A stretch of 43,827 nucleotides of DNA from Oscillospiraceae bacterium (lineage in GTDB: Bacteria; Bacillota; Clostridia; Oscillospirales; Ruminococcaceae): assembly GCA_900768705.1 (NCBI GenBank), contig CAAGEB010000138.1:1-43827 (forward strand), given 5' to 3'. Shown one piece after another: positions 8,975 to 16,734 of this stretch. How positions within the stretch are numbered: position 1 is the first letter of the stretch; each line of letters begins with the position of its first letter. Below the pieces are notes generated by a model. It made no database searches. It had not been told where the DNA came from and saw only the letters and a program-made list of their open reading frames with translations. The position numbers were made by a program, and so were the translations under genes.

Positions 8975-10645
8975 ATGCTTACGGATATCGAAATTGCACA
9001 GCAGGCAAAGATGATGAAAATCGGGGATATTGCCGGAAAACTGGGTATTTCCGAGGGGGAAATTGAGCCTTACGGACATTACAAGGCAAAATTATCCCAG
9101 AAGCTTTTTAATCGGGTAGAAAATAATCCCGACGGAAAGCTGATACTTGTAACCGCAATCAACCCTACTCCCGCAGGCGAAGGAAAGACCACCACATCGG
9201 TAGGTCTGTGCGAGGGTATGAACAAAATAGGAAAAAAGGCTTGCCTTGCACTCCGTGAGCCTTCTCTCGGACCGGTATTCGGAATTAAGGGCGGTGCAGC
9301 AGGCGGCGGATATGCGCAGGTTGTTCCAATGGAGGATATAAACCTGCATTTTACAGGCGATATGCACGCAATCACCGCAGCCAATAATCTGCTTTGCGCC
9401 ATGATTGACAACCATATCCAGCAGGGCAACGAGCTTAATATTGATGTTCGCAGAATACTTTTCAAGCGCTGTCTCGATATGAACGACAGAGCGCTGCGCA
9501 ACTGTGTTGTGGGAATGGGCGGCAAGGTTAACGGTGTTCCCAGAGAGGATCATTTCCAGATTACGGTTGCCAGTGAAATTATGGCAATCCTCTGTCTGGC
9601 AACGGATTTGTCCGATTTGAAAAAGCGTCTCGGAAATATTCTCGTTGCATACACCTACGACAACAAGCCCGTATTTGCAAGGGATGTAAAGGCAGTGGGC
9701 GCAATGACTGCATTGCTCAAGGACGCAATCAATCCCAATCTGGTTCAGACGCTGGAAAATAATCCCGCAATTATTCACGGCGGTCCCTTTGCCAATATCG
9801 CTCATGGCTGCAATTCCGTTCGTGCCACAAAGCTTTCAATGAAGCTGGCTGATTATACAATTACCGAGGCGGGCTTCGGCTCTGATCTGGGCGCAGAGAA
9901 ATTCTTTGACATAAAGTGCCGCTTTGCGGGACTGAAACCCGACTGCGTTGTACTTGTTGCCACAATCCGTGCGCTTAAATATAACGGCGGCGTTGCTAAG
10001 CCCGACCTTACCAAGGAGAATGTGGAGGCACTGAAAAAGGGAATTGTAAATCTTGGCGTTCATATTGAGAATATGCGCAAATACGGTGTTCCGGTAGTTG
10101 TGGCAATCAACCATTTCTACACCGATTCCGAGGAAGAAATTGCCGTTGTTCGTGAGTATTGTGAAAAAATGGGAGCTAAGGCTGCCTTCTCCGATGTATT
10201 CCTCAAGGGCGGCGAGGGCGCAGTTGACCTTGCAAATGCTGTCGTTGACGCAATTGACAATCAGAAGAGCAATTTCAAGCCCTTGTATGACGAAAAGCTT
10301 TCCATTAAGGAAAAGCTGGAAATTATTGCCAAGGAAATATACCGTGCCGATGGAGTTGTTTATACCGCCAAGGCTGAAAAGGCTATCCGTGAAATTGAGG
10401 AGCTGGGTCTGGACAAAGTTCCCGTATGTGTTGCGAAAACCCAGTATTCTCTCTCCGACGATCCCGCAAAGCTGGGAAAGCCCGAGAATTTCAGAATCAC
10501 GGTAAGCGATGTCCGTGCAAGCAGCGGAGCCGGATTTGTGGTTGCATATACAGGCGATATTATGACAATGCCGGGACTTCCCAAAGTTCCTGCGGCAAAC
10601 AGCATTGATGTTGACGAAAACGGTGTAATTACTGGACTTTTCTGA
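8975..10645 (+). CDS. fhs: Formate--tetrahydrofolate ligase
   Basis: Fhs (10-formyl-THF synthetase) joins formate to tetrahydrofolate using ATP, feeding one-carbon units to purines, fMet and, in acetogens, the Wood-Ljungdahl pathway. The P-loop TPAGEGKTTT is at about 65-74, and the family stretches SLGPVFGIKGGAAGGGYAQVVPMEDINLH and LHFTGDMHAITAANNLL follow in shortened form on either side of each other. The open frame extends to an ATG at 8957, but AAGGAG at 8962-8967 lies seven bases before the ATG at 8975. That gives 556 residues, the usual family length, so 8975 is preferred. No Wood-Ljungdahl genes are nearby; tsaE begins only four bases after the stop. Confidence 0.95.
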   Translation: MLTDIEIAQQAKMMKIGDIAGKLGISEGEIEPYGHYKAKLSQKLFNRVENNPDGKLILVTAINPTPAGEGKTTTSVGLCEGMNKIGKKACLALREPSLGPVFGIKGGAAGGGYAQVVPMEDINLHFTGDMHAITAANNLLCAMIDNHIQQGNELNIDVRRILFKRCLDMNDRALRNCVVGMGGKVNGVPREDHFQITVASEIMAILCLATDLSDLKKRLGNILVAYTYDNKPVFARDVKAVGAMTALLKDAINPNLVQTLENNPAIIHGGPFANIAHGCNSVRATKLSMKLADYTITEAGFGSDLGAEKFFDIKCRFAGLKPDCVVLVATIRALKYNGGVAKPDLTKENVEALKKGIVNLGVHIENMRKYGVPVVVAINHFYTDSEEEIAVVREYCEKMGAKAAFSDVFLKGGEGAVDLANAVVDAIDNQKSNFKPLYDEKLSIKEKLEIIAKEIYRADGVVYTAKAEKAIREIEELGLDKVPVCVAKTQYSLSDDPAKLGKPENFRITVSDVRASSGAGFVVAYTGDIMTMPGLPKVPAANSIDVDENGVITGLF

Positions 10646-10649
10646 TAAA

Positions 10650-11075
10650 ATGGAGTTTATTACAAACAGCGCAGAAGAAACCGGAGCCGCAGCCCGTGAA
10701 GTGGCTGCAAGGCTCAAACCGGGCGATGTAATTCTGTACGAGGGAGAAATGGGTGCGGGAAAAACCGCTTTTACCCGTGGGCTGGGCGAATATTTCGGTA
10801 CGGAGGACGAGGTAACAAGTCCCACCTTCGCATTGGTTCATGAGTATCGGGGGAAAATTCCGGTGTTCCATTTCGACCTGTATCGGATTACAGGCTTTGA
10901 CGATTTGTACGGAATAGGATTTTTTGATTATGTGGATCGCGGGGGAATTATTGCAGTGGAATGGAGCGAAAATGTCCCTGAGCTTGCGGAGGAATTTCCG
11001 CAGGCGGTGCATATAAGAATTGATAAGTTGGGAGAATCCCGCAGAAGGATTACCGTTACCGGTTTGAAAGGATAA
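10650..11075 (+). CDS. tsaE: tRNA threonylcarbamoyladenosine biosynthesis ATPase TsaE
   Basis: This 141-residue P-loop protein is the ATPase that works with TsaB and TsaD to place N6-threonylcarbamoyl on A37 of ANN-decoding tRNAs. The Walker A GEMGAGKTAF lies near residues 32-41, followed by the family signature SPTFALVHEY and, later, AVEWSEN. The length is typical. There is no good ribosome site: the start lies four bases after the fhs stop, so translation is probably coupled. tsaB follows after five bases. A rimI or tsaD gene, often found next in such clusters, is absent here. Confidence 0.93.
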   Translation: MEFITNSAEETGAAAREVAARLKPGDVILYEGEMGAGKTAFTRGLGEYFGTEDEVTSPTFALVHEYRGKIPVFHFDLYRITGFDDLYGIGFFDYVDRGGIIAVEWSENVPELAEEFPQAVHIRIDKLGESRRRITVTGLKG

Positions 11076-11080
11076 TTGAG

Positions 11081-11755
11081 ATGATATTGGGAATAGACAG
11101 CTCCGCCAAAACTGCGGGCTGCGCATTGTATGACGGTGGGAAAATCATTGCGGAGGAATTCCTCAACACTGCCGACACCCATTCAAAGACGCTGCTTCCG
11201 ATGATACAGGATATGCTGAAAAATGCGGGAGTATCTTTGTCGGAGGTGGATATGGCAGCGGTGACAACCGGTCCAGGTTCATTTACAGGGCTGCGTATCG
11301 GTGTTTCGCTGGTGAAAGGACTGGCAATGGGGGCAGGCTTTCCCTGCGTGGGAGTTTCCACTCTGGAAGCAATAGCCTATAATTTTCTCCGTGTGGACGG
11401 AATAATCTGCGCTTGTATGGACGCCCGCCGCAAGCAGGTTTACAATGCCTTGTTCAAATCGGAAAACGGTGTTATAACACGGCTTTGCGAAGATAGGGCG
11501 ATCTCTGCCGAAGAACTTTCCGCAGAGCTTTCGGGCTTCGGCGGCAAGGTTTTTCTTGCGGGTGATGGTGCGGAGCTGATGGATAATTTTACCGTGGGAA
11601 GATATATTCTTGCGCCCTGTGCGCTGAGATATCAGCGGGGAAGCGGAGTGTGTATGGCGGCGGAAAGGGGAGAGCCTGTTTCGGCGGCAGCTCTTATGCC
11701 GGTTTATCTGCGGCTGCCTCAGGCAGAGCGGGAAAGACTTGCAAAGGAAATGTGA
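11081..11755 (+). CDS. tsaB: tRNA threonylcarbamoyladenosine biosynthesis protein TsaB
   Basis: This 224-residue protein is an ASKHA-fold paralogue of TsaD that acts as its scaffold in the t6A complex. The N-terminal ILGIDSSAKTAGCAL, the H of DTHSKTLLPM and the block TGPGSFTGLRIG near residues 64-75 are diagnostic. It follows tsaE by five bases and ends the fhs-tsaE-tsaB run. The C-terminal part ends at a PVYLRLPQAER motif typical of the family. Confidence 0.95.
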   Translation: MILGIDSSAKTAGCALYDGGKIIAEEFLNTADTHSKTLLPMIQDMLKNAGVSLSEVDMAAVTTGPGSFTGLRIGVSLVKGLAMGAGFPCVGVSTLEAIAYNFLRVDGIICACMDARRKQVYNALFKSENGVITRLCEDRAISAEELSAELSGFGGKVFLAGDGAELMDNFTVGRYILAPCALRYQRGSGVCMAAERGEPVSAAALMPVYLRLPQAERERLAKEM

Positions 11756-11852
11756 TAATTCACAATCAAACGAAAAAAATAATCGGTATTACTTATTGTT
11801 TTCGTCAAAATCAACAAAAATTCCCGTCGGGTCATTTTATGCTTAATCTTAC

Positions 11853-11881
11853 TTGACCTTGGAAGGAAAATGTTGTATAAT
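11853..11881 (+). promoter_or_regulatory. Promoter of rpiB-upp with a ~185-nt leader
   Basis: TTGACC (11853-11858) and TATAAT (11876-11881) are 17 bases apart. Transcription would start near 11888 and leave a leader of about 185 nt before the rpiB ATG at 12074. The leader has no convincing open frame. I see no terminator-like stem with a T-run and no named riboswitch motif. The remaining gap, 11756-11852, shows nothing. Confidence 0.7.
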
Positions 11882-12073
11882 GGTATTATATTTTATTTTA
11901 AGGTATCTTCGGAATACTTCCCTGAAATTAAGTTCGGGCAGAAAATCGGTTTTTGCGGGTTTTCGGTGTACGACCTTTAGCTGTTCGGCTTGCTGAAAAA
12001 GTACTGTTTCGGGGTTTGTTGACGGCTGAATTGCTGTCGGCGGAGATTCTTGAATATAATCGGGGGTTAGGTT

Positions 12074-12523
12074 ATGATTGCAATTGGTTCCGACCATGCA
12101 GGATATGGTCTTAAATGCGAGGTAATAAAGCATCTGCAGGAAATAGGCGTTGAATACACGGACTGCGGCTGCGGCGGCGAGCGGGTGGATTATCCCGATA
12201 TTGCCGAAAAAACCTGCGAAAAGGTTACAAGCGGCGAGTGCGAGTACGCTGTTCTGATCTGCGGAACGGGAGTGGGCATTTCAATGTCGGCAAACAAGAT
12301 ACGCGGTATTCGGGCGGCACTTTGCGGAGACTGGTATTCCGCTAAATATACAAGGCTGCATAACGATGCGAATGTGCTGTGTATGGGCGGCAGGGTTATC
12401 GGAGCAGGTCTTGCCTGCGAGATTGTGGATGTGTTTCTGAATACGGATTTCGAAGGCGGCAGACATACCGCACGGGTTGAAAAAATTACTAAGCTGGAGG
12501 AAAAACAGTATGGAAAAGTATGA
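12074..12523 (+). CDS. rpiB: Ribose 5-phosphate isomerase B
   Basis: This 149-residue RpiB/LacAB-family enzyme interconverts ribose 5-phosphate and ribulose 5-phosphate in the pentose phosphate pathway. IAIGSDHAGYGLK at the N-terminus and the active-site cysteine block CGTGVGISMSANK (about 64-76) are diagnostic, followed by RGIRAALC and HNDANVLCMGGR. GGGGGTTAGG precedes the ATG. The last 14 bases overlap the start of upp, linking ribose-phosphate supply (for PRPP) with uracil salvage in one operon. Confidence 0.95.
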   Translation: MIAIGSDHAGYGLKCEVIKHLQEIGVEYTDCGCGGERVDYPDIAEKTCEKVTSGECEYAVLICGTGVGISMSANKIRGIRAALCGDWYSAKYTRLHNDANVLCMGGRVIGAGLACEIVDVFLNTDFEGGRHTARVEKITKLEEKQYGKV

Positions 12524-13151
12524 AAATGTTGTAGTATGCGATCATCCTCTTGTTCAGCACAAGCTGTCGCTGTTGAGGGATAAGAACACAGGCTCCAAGG
12601 AGTTTCGTGAGCTGGTGAATGAAATCTCCATGTTTATGTGCTACGAAGCTACCAGAGATCTGCCTTTGAAGGATGTGCAGATTGAAACGCCGCTGGGAAT
12701 ATCCGACGCAAAGATTATCAGCGGAAGAAAGGTTGCCTTTGTTCCGATTATGAGAGCCGGACTGGGTATGGTGGACGGAGCTCTGGCACTGGTTCCTGCG
12801 GCTAAGGTGGGACATCTTGGTATTTACCGTGACAAGACCAATGATAACACAGCTGCGGATTATTACTGCAAGCTGCCCTTTGATATAGCCAACCGTGAGG
12901 TTATCGTGCTGGATCTGATGCTTGCAACGGGCGTTTCTGCGGTTAAGGCTGTGGATATTATCAAGAAAGCAGGCGCAAAGAATATCAAGTTTATGTGTCT
13001 GTTGACCTGCCCGGAGGGAATTAAGACCCTTCACGAATCTCACCCCGATGTGGAAATTGTATGCGGTGCCGTTGACAAGGGGCTGAACGAGGATTTGTAT
13101 ATCATTCCCGGTATCGGTGATGGTTCCGACAGACTTTTCGGAACAAAATGA
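12510..13151 (+). CDS. upp: Uracil phosphoribosyltransferase
   Basis: Upp converts uracil and PRPP to UMP in pyrimidine salvage. The 213-residue protein has DHPLVQHKLSLLRD at the N-terminus, the GRKVAFVPIMRAGLGMVDG block, a PRPP loop reading LDLMLATGVSA (usually DPMLATGGSA) and the C-terminal PGIGDGSDRLFGTK. An in-frame start exists at 12477, but GGAGG at 12496-12500 is nine bases before the ATG at 12510 and the protein aligns from there. It overlaps rpiB by 14 bases, and its stop overlaps the start of the next small gene (ATGA). Confidence 0.94.
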   Translation: MEKYENVVVCDHPLVQHKLSLLRDKNTGSKEFRELVNEISMFMCYEATRDLPLKDVQIETPLGISDAKIISGRKVAFVPIMRAGLGMVDGALALVPAAKVGHLGIYRDKTNDNTAADYYCKLPFDIANREVIVLDLMLATGVSAVKAVDIIKKAGAKNIKFMCLLTCPEGIKTLHESHPDVEIVCGAVDKGLNEDLYIIPGIGDGSDRLFGTK

Positions 13152-13402
13152 GTGAGTGTGAAAGCGAAGAATTGCTGCGAAAACTTGTGGGTCAGATTAC
13201 GGCAAGTTCCGATCTGACGAAGGAATACGCAGAGAAAATGGCAAAATCGCTGATTGACGAAGTTCTGAACGGCGGCGATTCTGATAACTGGGACGACAGC
13301 GTTTGCCGGGGCGATATGGGGGTTGCGAATTTCTTTATATCGCCCGAGGATTTGGAAAAGCGTGATTTTTCCCATGTTCTGTTTTATTGGGATTGTTGCT
13401 GA
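13148..13402 (+). CDS. Small acidic protein of unknown function
   Basis: This 84-residue protein starts at an ATG overlapping the upp stop (ATGA), which suggests translational coupling. I do not recognise a family. It is acidic and probably helical in the first half (about residues 5-40, rich in E, K and L), with DNWDD near 46-50 and FFISPEDLEKRDF near 62-74. It ends in WDCC. There is no signal peptide or membrane segment. A strong promoter for the next transcript begins a few bases after its stop. Coupling to upp makes it probably real, but I assign no role. Confidence 0.6.
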   Translation: MSECESEELLRKLVGQITASSDLTKEYAEKMAKSLIDEVLNGGDSDNWDDSVCRGDMGVANFFISPEDLEKRDFSHVLFYWDCC

Positions 13403-13409
13403 AAAGTAC

Positions 13410-13438
13410 TTGACAAATCAATGCAACAGTGATATAAT
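13410..13438 (+). promoter_or_regulatory. Promoter of the T-box/trpXYZ transcript
   Basis: TTGACA (13410-13415) and TATAAT (13433-13438) at 17-base spacing form a consensus vegetative promoter. It lies directly ahead of the T-box leader. Confidence 0.88.
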
Positions 13439-13454
13439 ATAAAAGTATGAACCG

Positions 13455-13709
13455 AATAAAACCTGTGAGCAAGAGTAGTATCATGCGTCTATGCCTTTCA
13501 GAGAGCCGCCGATGATGGGAATGCGGCAGGTATGCGTGTGTGAATGGACTTGCGAGGGCAAACCGAACACCGCAGCAATGCGGAAAAGTAGGGGCGACGC
13601 GTTGCGCGCGTTAAGCGTTTTGAGTGTGCTTTTGAGGTTTTCCAAGAGCAAATTTGGGTGGTATCGCAGGAGTTATCTTGTCCCATTTGTAATGGGGCAA
13701 GTTTTTTTT
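13455..13709 (+). promoter_or_regulatory. T-box riboswitch, tRNA-Trp responsive
   Basis: Stem I is closed by GCAAG (13469-13473) pairing with CTTGC (13549-13553). AGTA follows the 5' side. The distal arm holds GCCGC/GCGGC around a GATGATGGGAAT loop. The specifier loop reads GAA-TGG-A, with TGG at 13545-13547, the tryptophan codon. The T-box core is GGGTGGTATCGCAGG (13656-13670). A perfect-length 11-bp terminator stem (13677-13687 with 13691-13701) ends in eight T. Uncharged tRNA-Trp would stabilise the antiterminator and switch on the transporter. The UGG specifier matches the TrpX-type gene downstream. Confidence 0.92.
13677..13709 (+). terminator. Regulated terminator of the T-box leader
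   Basis: CTTGTCCCATT pairs with AATGGGGCAAG (one G-U pair) around a TGT loop and is followed by eight T. It competes with the T-box antiterminator. Confidence 0.9.
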
Positions 13710-13745
13710 CCATAAATTTTTAATGTGTACAAAGGAGAAGAGAAA

Positions 13746-14801
13746 ATGAAAAAGACAAAGTTTGCAAAGATTTTTGGCGGTCTGATGGCACTGACCATGG
13801 CTCTTACGGGTTGTAACGGAGGTACATCCTCCACCACAAGCGGCTCCTCTTCCGAGGGTTCGTCCACAGGGGAGAGTTCTTCCGATGCTGCTTCCGATAA
13901 GCTGAAAATAGGAATTATCCAGTATGTTTCTCACCCTTCCTTGGATAACTGCTATCAGGGTATCAAAGAGGGACTTGAGAGCAGCGAGTACAAGGATAAG
14001 ATTACCATTGACCTGCAGAACGGTATGGGAACGGGCGAAACCTGCGACCAGATTGCAAATACAATGGTTGCAAACGAATATGATATGATTTTCGCTATTG
14101 CAACTCCCGCTGCTTTGTCGGCTTATTCTGCGGCAAAGGATTCCGATATTCCCGTTATTTTCTGTGCGGTTTCCGATCCGGTAAGCGCAGGACTTACTGC
14201 CAGCTTTGATGCGGGTCTTGAAAACTGCGTGGGTACATCCGATGTACTGGAGCTTGACAAGCAGGTTGAATTGATAAAGACCCTCCAGCCCGATGTTAAG
14301 AAAATCGGCGTGCTTTATACCACCACCGAGGCAAACTCCCTTTCACAGCTGAAAACTCTGAAGGAGGTATGTGGCGCACAGGATATTGAGGTGGTTGAGC
14401 AGGGCGTTTCCGGAGCTGCGGATATTCCTCAGGCTGCCGCAAATCTGGCTTCACAGGTTGACTGCATCAATAACTTTACCGACAACAATGTCGTAAACAA
14501 TCTGTCGGTTCTGCTTGAAAAGGCAAATGCGGCAAATGTTCCCGTTTACGGTTCCGAAATCGAGCAGGTCAAGAACGGCTGCATTGCTTCGGTTTCCATT
14601 GACTATGTGGCTCTTGGCAAAAAGACTGCCGAAATGGGCGTTGAGGTTCTGAACGGCAAGAAGTGCTCCGAAATGGCAGTTCAGAAGATTTCCGACGGCA
14701 CTCCCGTTGTAAATACCGATGTGCTGGCACAGTTCGGCATCGAGCTTCCCGAAGCGTATGCCGACGCTGAAAAGGTAACTACCAACACTGCTGAGCAGTA
14801 A
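13746..14801 (+). CDS. trpX: Tryptophan ABC transporter substrate-binding lipoprotein (TrpX-like)
   Basis: This lipoprotein belongs to the ABC_sub_bind (PF04392) family. The signal peptide ends in the lipobox LTGC near residue 22, followed by a Ser/Thr/Gly-rich linker, and the binding protein starts at KLKIGIIQYVSHPSLDNCYQGIKEGL. The frame is open from a GTG at 13725, but AAAGGAG (13731-13737) lies eight bases before the ATG at 13746, which also starts the signal peptide; this gives 351 residues. The Trp T-box upstream and the permease and ATPase downstream support a tryptophan or closely related ligand, as described for TrpXYZ. Specificity is inferred. Confidence 0.88.
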   Translation: MKKTKFAKIFGGLMALTMALTGCNGGTSSTTSGSSSEGSSTGESSSDAASDKLKIGIIQYVSHPSLDNCYQGIKEGLESSEYKDKITIDLQNGMGTGETCDQIANTMVANEYDMIFAIATPAALSAYSAAKDSDIPVIFCAVSDPVSAGLTASFDAGLENCVGTSDVLELDKQVELIKTLQPDVKKIGVLYTTTEANSLSQLKTLKEVCGAQDIEVVEQGVSGAADIPQAAANLASQVDCINNFTDNNVVNNLSVLLEKANAANVPVYGSEIEQVKNGCIASVSIDYVALGKKTAEMGVEVLNGKKCSEMAVQKISDGTPVVNTDVLAQFGIELPEAYADAEKVTTNTAEQ

Positions 14802-14934
14802 TTGATATGGCGTTACCGTCAGATGAAAATTGCTGTTCGGTGCGTTCGGAATAAATATCGGCAGTCGGTTATTTCTGTAATTGGCTGCTGATTTATGATT
14901 TTAAGGTTGATGTTCAACCGAGAGGGTTCGTTTT

Positions 14935-15888
14935 ATGACAACATTTGTAAACATTACAATCGGAATTGCCGAGGAAGGGCTGATGTATGCGCTTCTGGCT
15001 CTGGGAATGTATATTACTTACAGCATTCTGGATTTTCCCGATCTGTCCGTTGACGGAACATTTCCGCTGGGGGCTGTGCTGACCGGAGTATTGATTATGA
15101 ATGGCGTGAACCCTTGGCTGTGTTTGCTGATTGCATTTGCGGTGGGAATGCTTGCGGGTATGCTCACAGGCCTTATGCATGTAAAGCTTGGAATTATTCC
15201 CTTGCTTTGCGGAATTATAATGTACACGGCAATGCTTTCGGTAAATCTTGTGCTGATTAAATTCGGAACAGGCGGTATGGCGATTGCGTCCTTCTTTACC
15301 AAGGATACGATTTTCAACAGCTCCGTGGCCGGTCTTATCCCGAAAAATATCGGCGGGTTTGCACTCAGAACCGTAATTATTTCCCTTGTAATTGTAATAG
15401 TCTGCAAGCTTCTGCTGGATTTGTATCTGAAAACCAAGAACGGTCTTCTGCTCCGTGCGACGGGCAACAATGAGCGTTACACCACCATGCTTGGTAAAAA
15501 TTCCGGAACAATGAAGATTATAGGTCTTATGCTGGGAAACGGCTTTGCCGCACTGGCAGGTTCGGTAATTGCGCAGAACAAGGGAAGCGCCGATCAGCAG
15601 ATGGGCGTTGGAATGGTGGTTCTCGGACTGGCTTCGGTTATTATCGGAATGAGCATTTTCAAGCGTTGCAAGAGAATGAAGGGAACCACAATGGTTATCC
15701 TCGGAAGTCTCATATACAAAGCTTCCTATCAGATTGTGCTTTCGCTGGGAATACCCTCCGACTGGAACAACTTGGTAAAGGCGTTGATTTTCCTTATTGC
15801 GCTGGTGCTTGGCGGCGGACATATTGCGGGATTTTTCAAAAAGCTTGTCCGACGGCACGGTGAACCTAAGGAAAACGAATTGCAGTAG
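14935..15888 (+). CDS. trpY: Tryptophan ABC transporter permease (TrpY-like)
   Basis: This 317-residue membrane protein is of the BPD_transp_2 (LivH/RbsC-like) permease type. EEGLMYALLALGMYITYSILDFPDLSVDGTF at the N-terminus is the signature of permeases that partner PF04392 binding proteins. About eight hydrophobic segments are visible, and the cytoplasmic loop RATGNNERYTTMLGKN is the likely ATPase contact. It lies 133 bases after trpX; that gap has a small GGTTGA/TCAACC hairpin (14905-14919) before the ribosome site but no promoter I can support. trpZ starts eight bases downstream. Confidence 0.87.
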   Translation: MTTFVNITIGIAEEGLMYALLALGMYITYSILDFPDLSVDGTFPLGAVLTGVLIMNGVNPWLCLLIAFAVGMLAGMLTGLMHVKLGIIPLLCGIIMYTAMLSVNLVLIKFGTGGMAIASFFTKDTIFNSSVAGLIPKNIGGFALRTVIISLVIVIVCKLLLDLYLKTKNGLLLRATGNNERYTTMLGKNSGTMKIIGLMLGNGFAALAGSVIAQNKGSADQQMGVGMVVLGLASVIIGMSIFKRCKRMKGTTMVILGSLIYKASYQIVLSLGIPSDWNNLVKALIFLIALVLGGGHIAGFFKKLVRRHGEPKENELQ

Positions 15889-15896
15889 GTGAGTGT

Positions 15897-16670
15897 ATGC
15901 TGAAATTAAGTCACATAAACAAGGTGTTCAACAAGGGAACAGTGGATGAGAATGTTCTGTTCAGAGATTTTAATCTGGATGTGGACGAAGGCGAGTTTGT
16001 GGCTATAGTCGGTTCAAACGGCAGCGGAAAAACCACTCTCTTGAATATGGTCTGCGGGACAATGCGACCCGACAGCGGAAGAATAATTTTCGGCGAAACG
16101 GATATAACCAATATGCCGGAATATAAGCGTGCCAGAAGAATAGGGCGGGTTTTGCAGGATCCGAAACGGGGAACCGCTGCCAGCCTTTCAATTCTCGAAA
16201 ATCTTGCTCTTGCGGACAACAAGAACAAAAGCTACGGTCTTTCTCCGGCTGTGAATAAGCAGCGGGAGGATTATTACAAAACGCTGCTTGAAACCTGCAA
16301 TATGGGTCTGGAGAACAGACTGGGGGTTCTTGCGGGTTCACTGTCAGGCGGTCAGCGTCAGGCATTGGCACTGATAATTGCAACTATGGCGGACATTGAT
16401 TTGCTTATTCTTGACGAGCATACCGCAGCTCTTGATCCCAAGTCCTCCGAGACGCTGATGGAAATAACTCAGCGGGTTGTCAACGAAAAAAAGGTAACAA
16501 CCCTTATGGTAACTCATAATCTGCGGTTTGCGGTGAACTACGGAACACGGCTTCTTATGATGCACGAGGGAAATGCGGTAATGGATATCAGCGGAGAAGA
16601 GAAACAGAACCTCCGTGTGGACGACATTCTCAGCAAGTTCAATGAAATCAGCATTGAGTGCGGTAACTGA
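15897..16670 (+). CDS. trpZ: Tryptophan ABC transporter ATP-binding protein (TrpZ-like)
   Basis: The 257-residue ABC ATPase has Walker A GSNGSGKTT (about 38-46), the Q-loop VLQDP, the signature LSGGQRQAL (about 146-154), Walker B LLILDEHTAALD and the H-loop MVTHN. It energises uptake with TrpX and TrpY. AGGTGAG precedes the ATG, and the gene ends the three-gene T-box operon. A hairpin suited to termination follows at 16683-16709. Confidence 0.9.
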   Translation: MLKLSHINKVFNKGTVDENVLFRDFNLDVDEGEFVAIVGSNGSGKTTLLNMVCGTMRPDSGRIIFGETDITNMPEYKRARRIGRVLQDPKRGTAASLSILENLALADNKNKSYGLSPAVNKQREDYYKTLLETCNMGLENRLGVLAGSLSGGQRQALALIIATMADIDLLILDEHTAALDPKSSETLMEITQRVVNEKKVTTLMVTHNLRFAVNYGTRLLMMHEGNAVMDISGEEKQNLRVDDILSKFNEISIECGN

Positions 16671-16682
16671 TATGAATAGTGG

Positions 16683-16715
16683 ATCGGGGGGAGTTTTATT
16701 CTCCCCGATTGTGGT
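16683..16715 (+). terminator. Probable terminator after trpZ
   Basis: ATCGGGGGGAG pairs with CTCCCCGAT (one bulged G) around TTTTATT, followed by a T-rich stretch. It lies between trpZ and the likely recQ start and argues against a recQ start inside or just after trpZ. Confidence 0.6.
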
Positions 16716-16734
16716 TTTAAGGTTCGGTGTTAAT

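Noticed and set aside
9836..10825. Open frame of 329 codons on the minus strand across fhs and tsaE
   Set aside because: It is antisense to two certain genes, shows no domain and crosses their boundary.
14914..15858. Open frame of 314 codons on the minus strand opposite trpY
   Set aside because: The product is His/Gln/Asn-rich without domains; the plus-strand permease is unambiguous.
16615..16734. N-terminal extension of RecQ overlapping trpZ
   Set aside because: The extension has no RecQ homology and crosses a probable terminator hairpin; the family N-terminus begins at the TTG at 16735.
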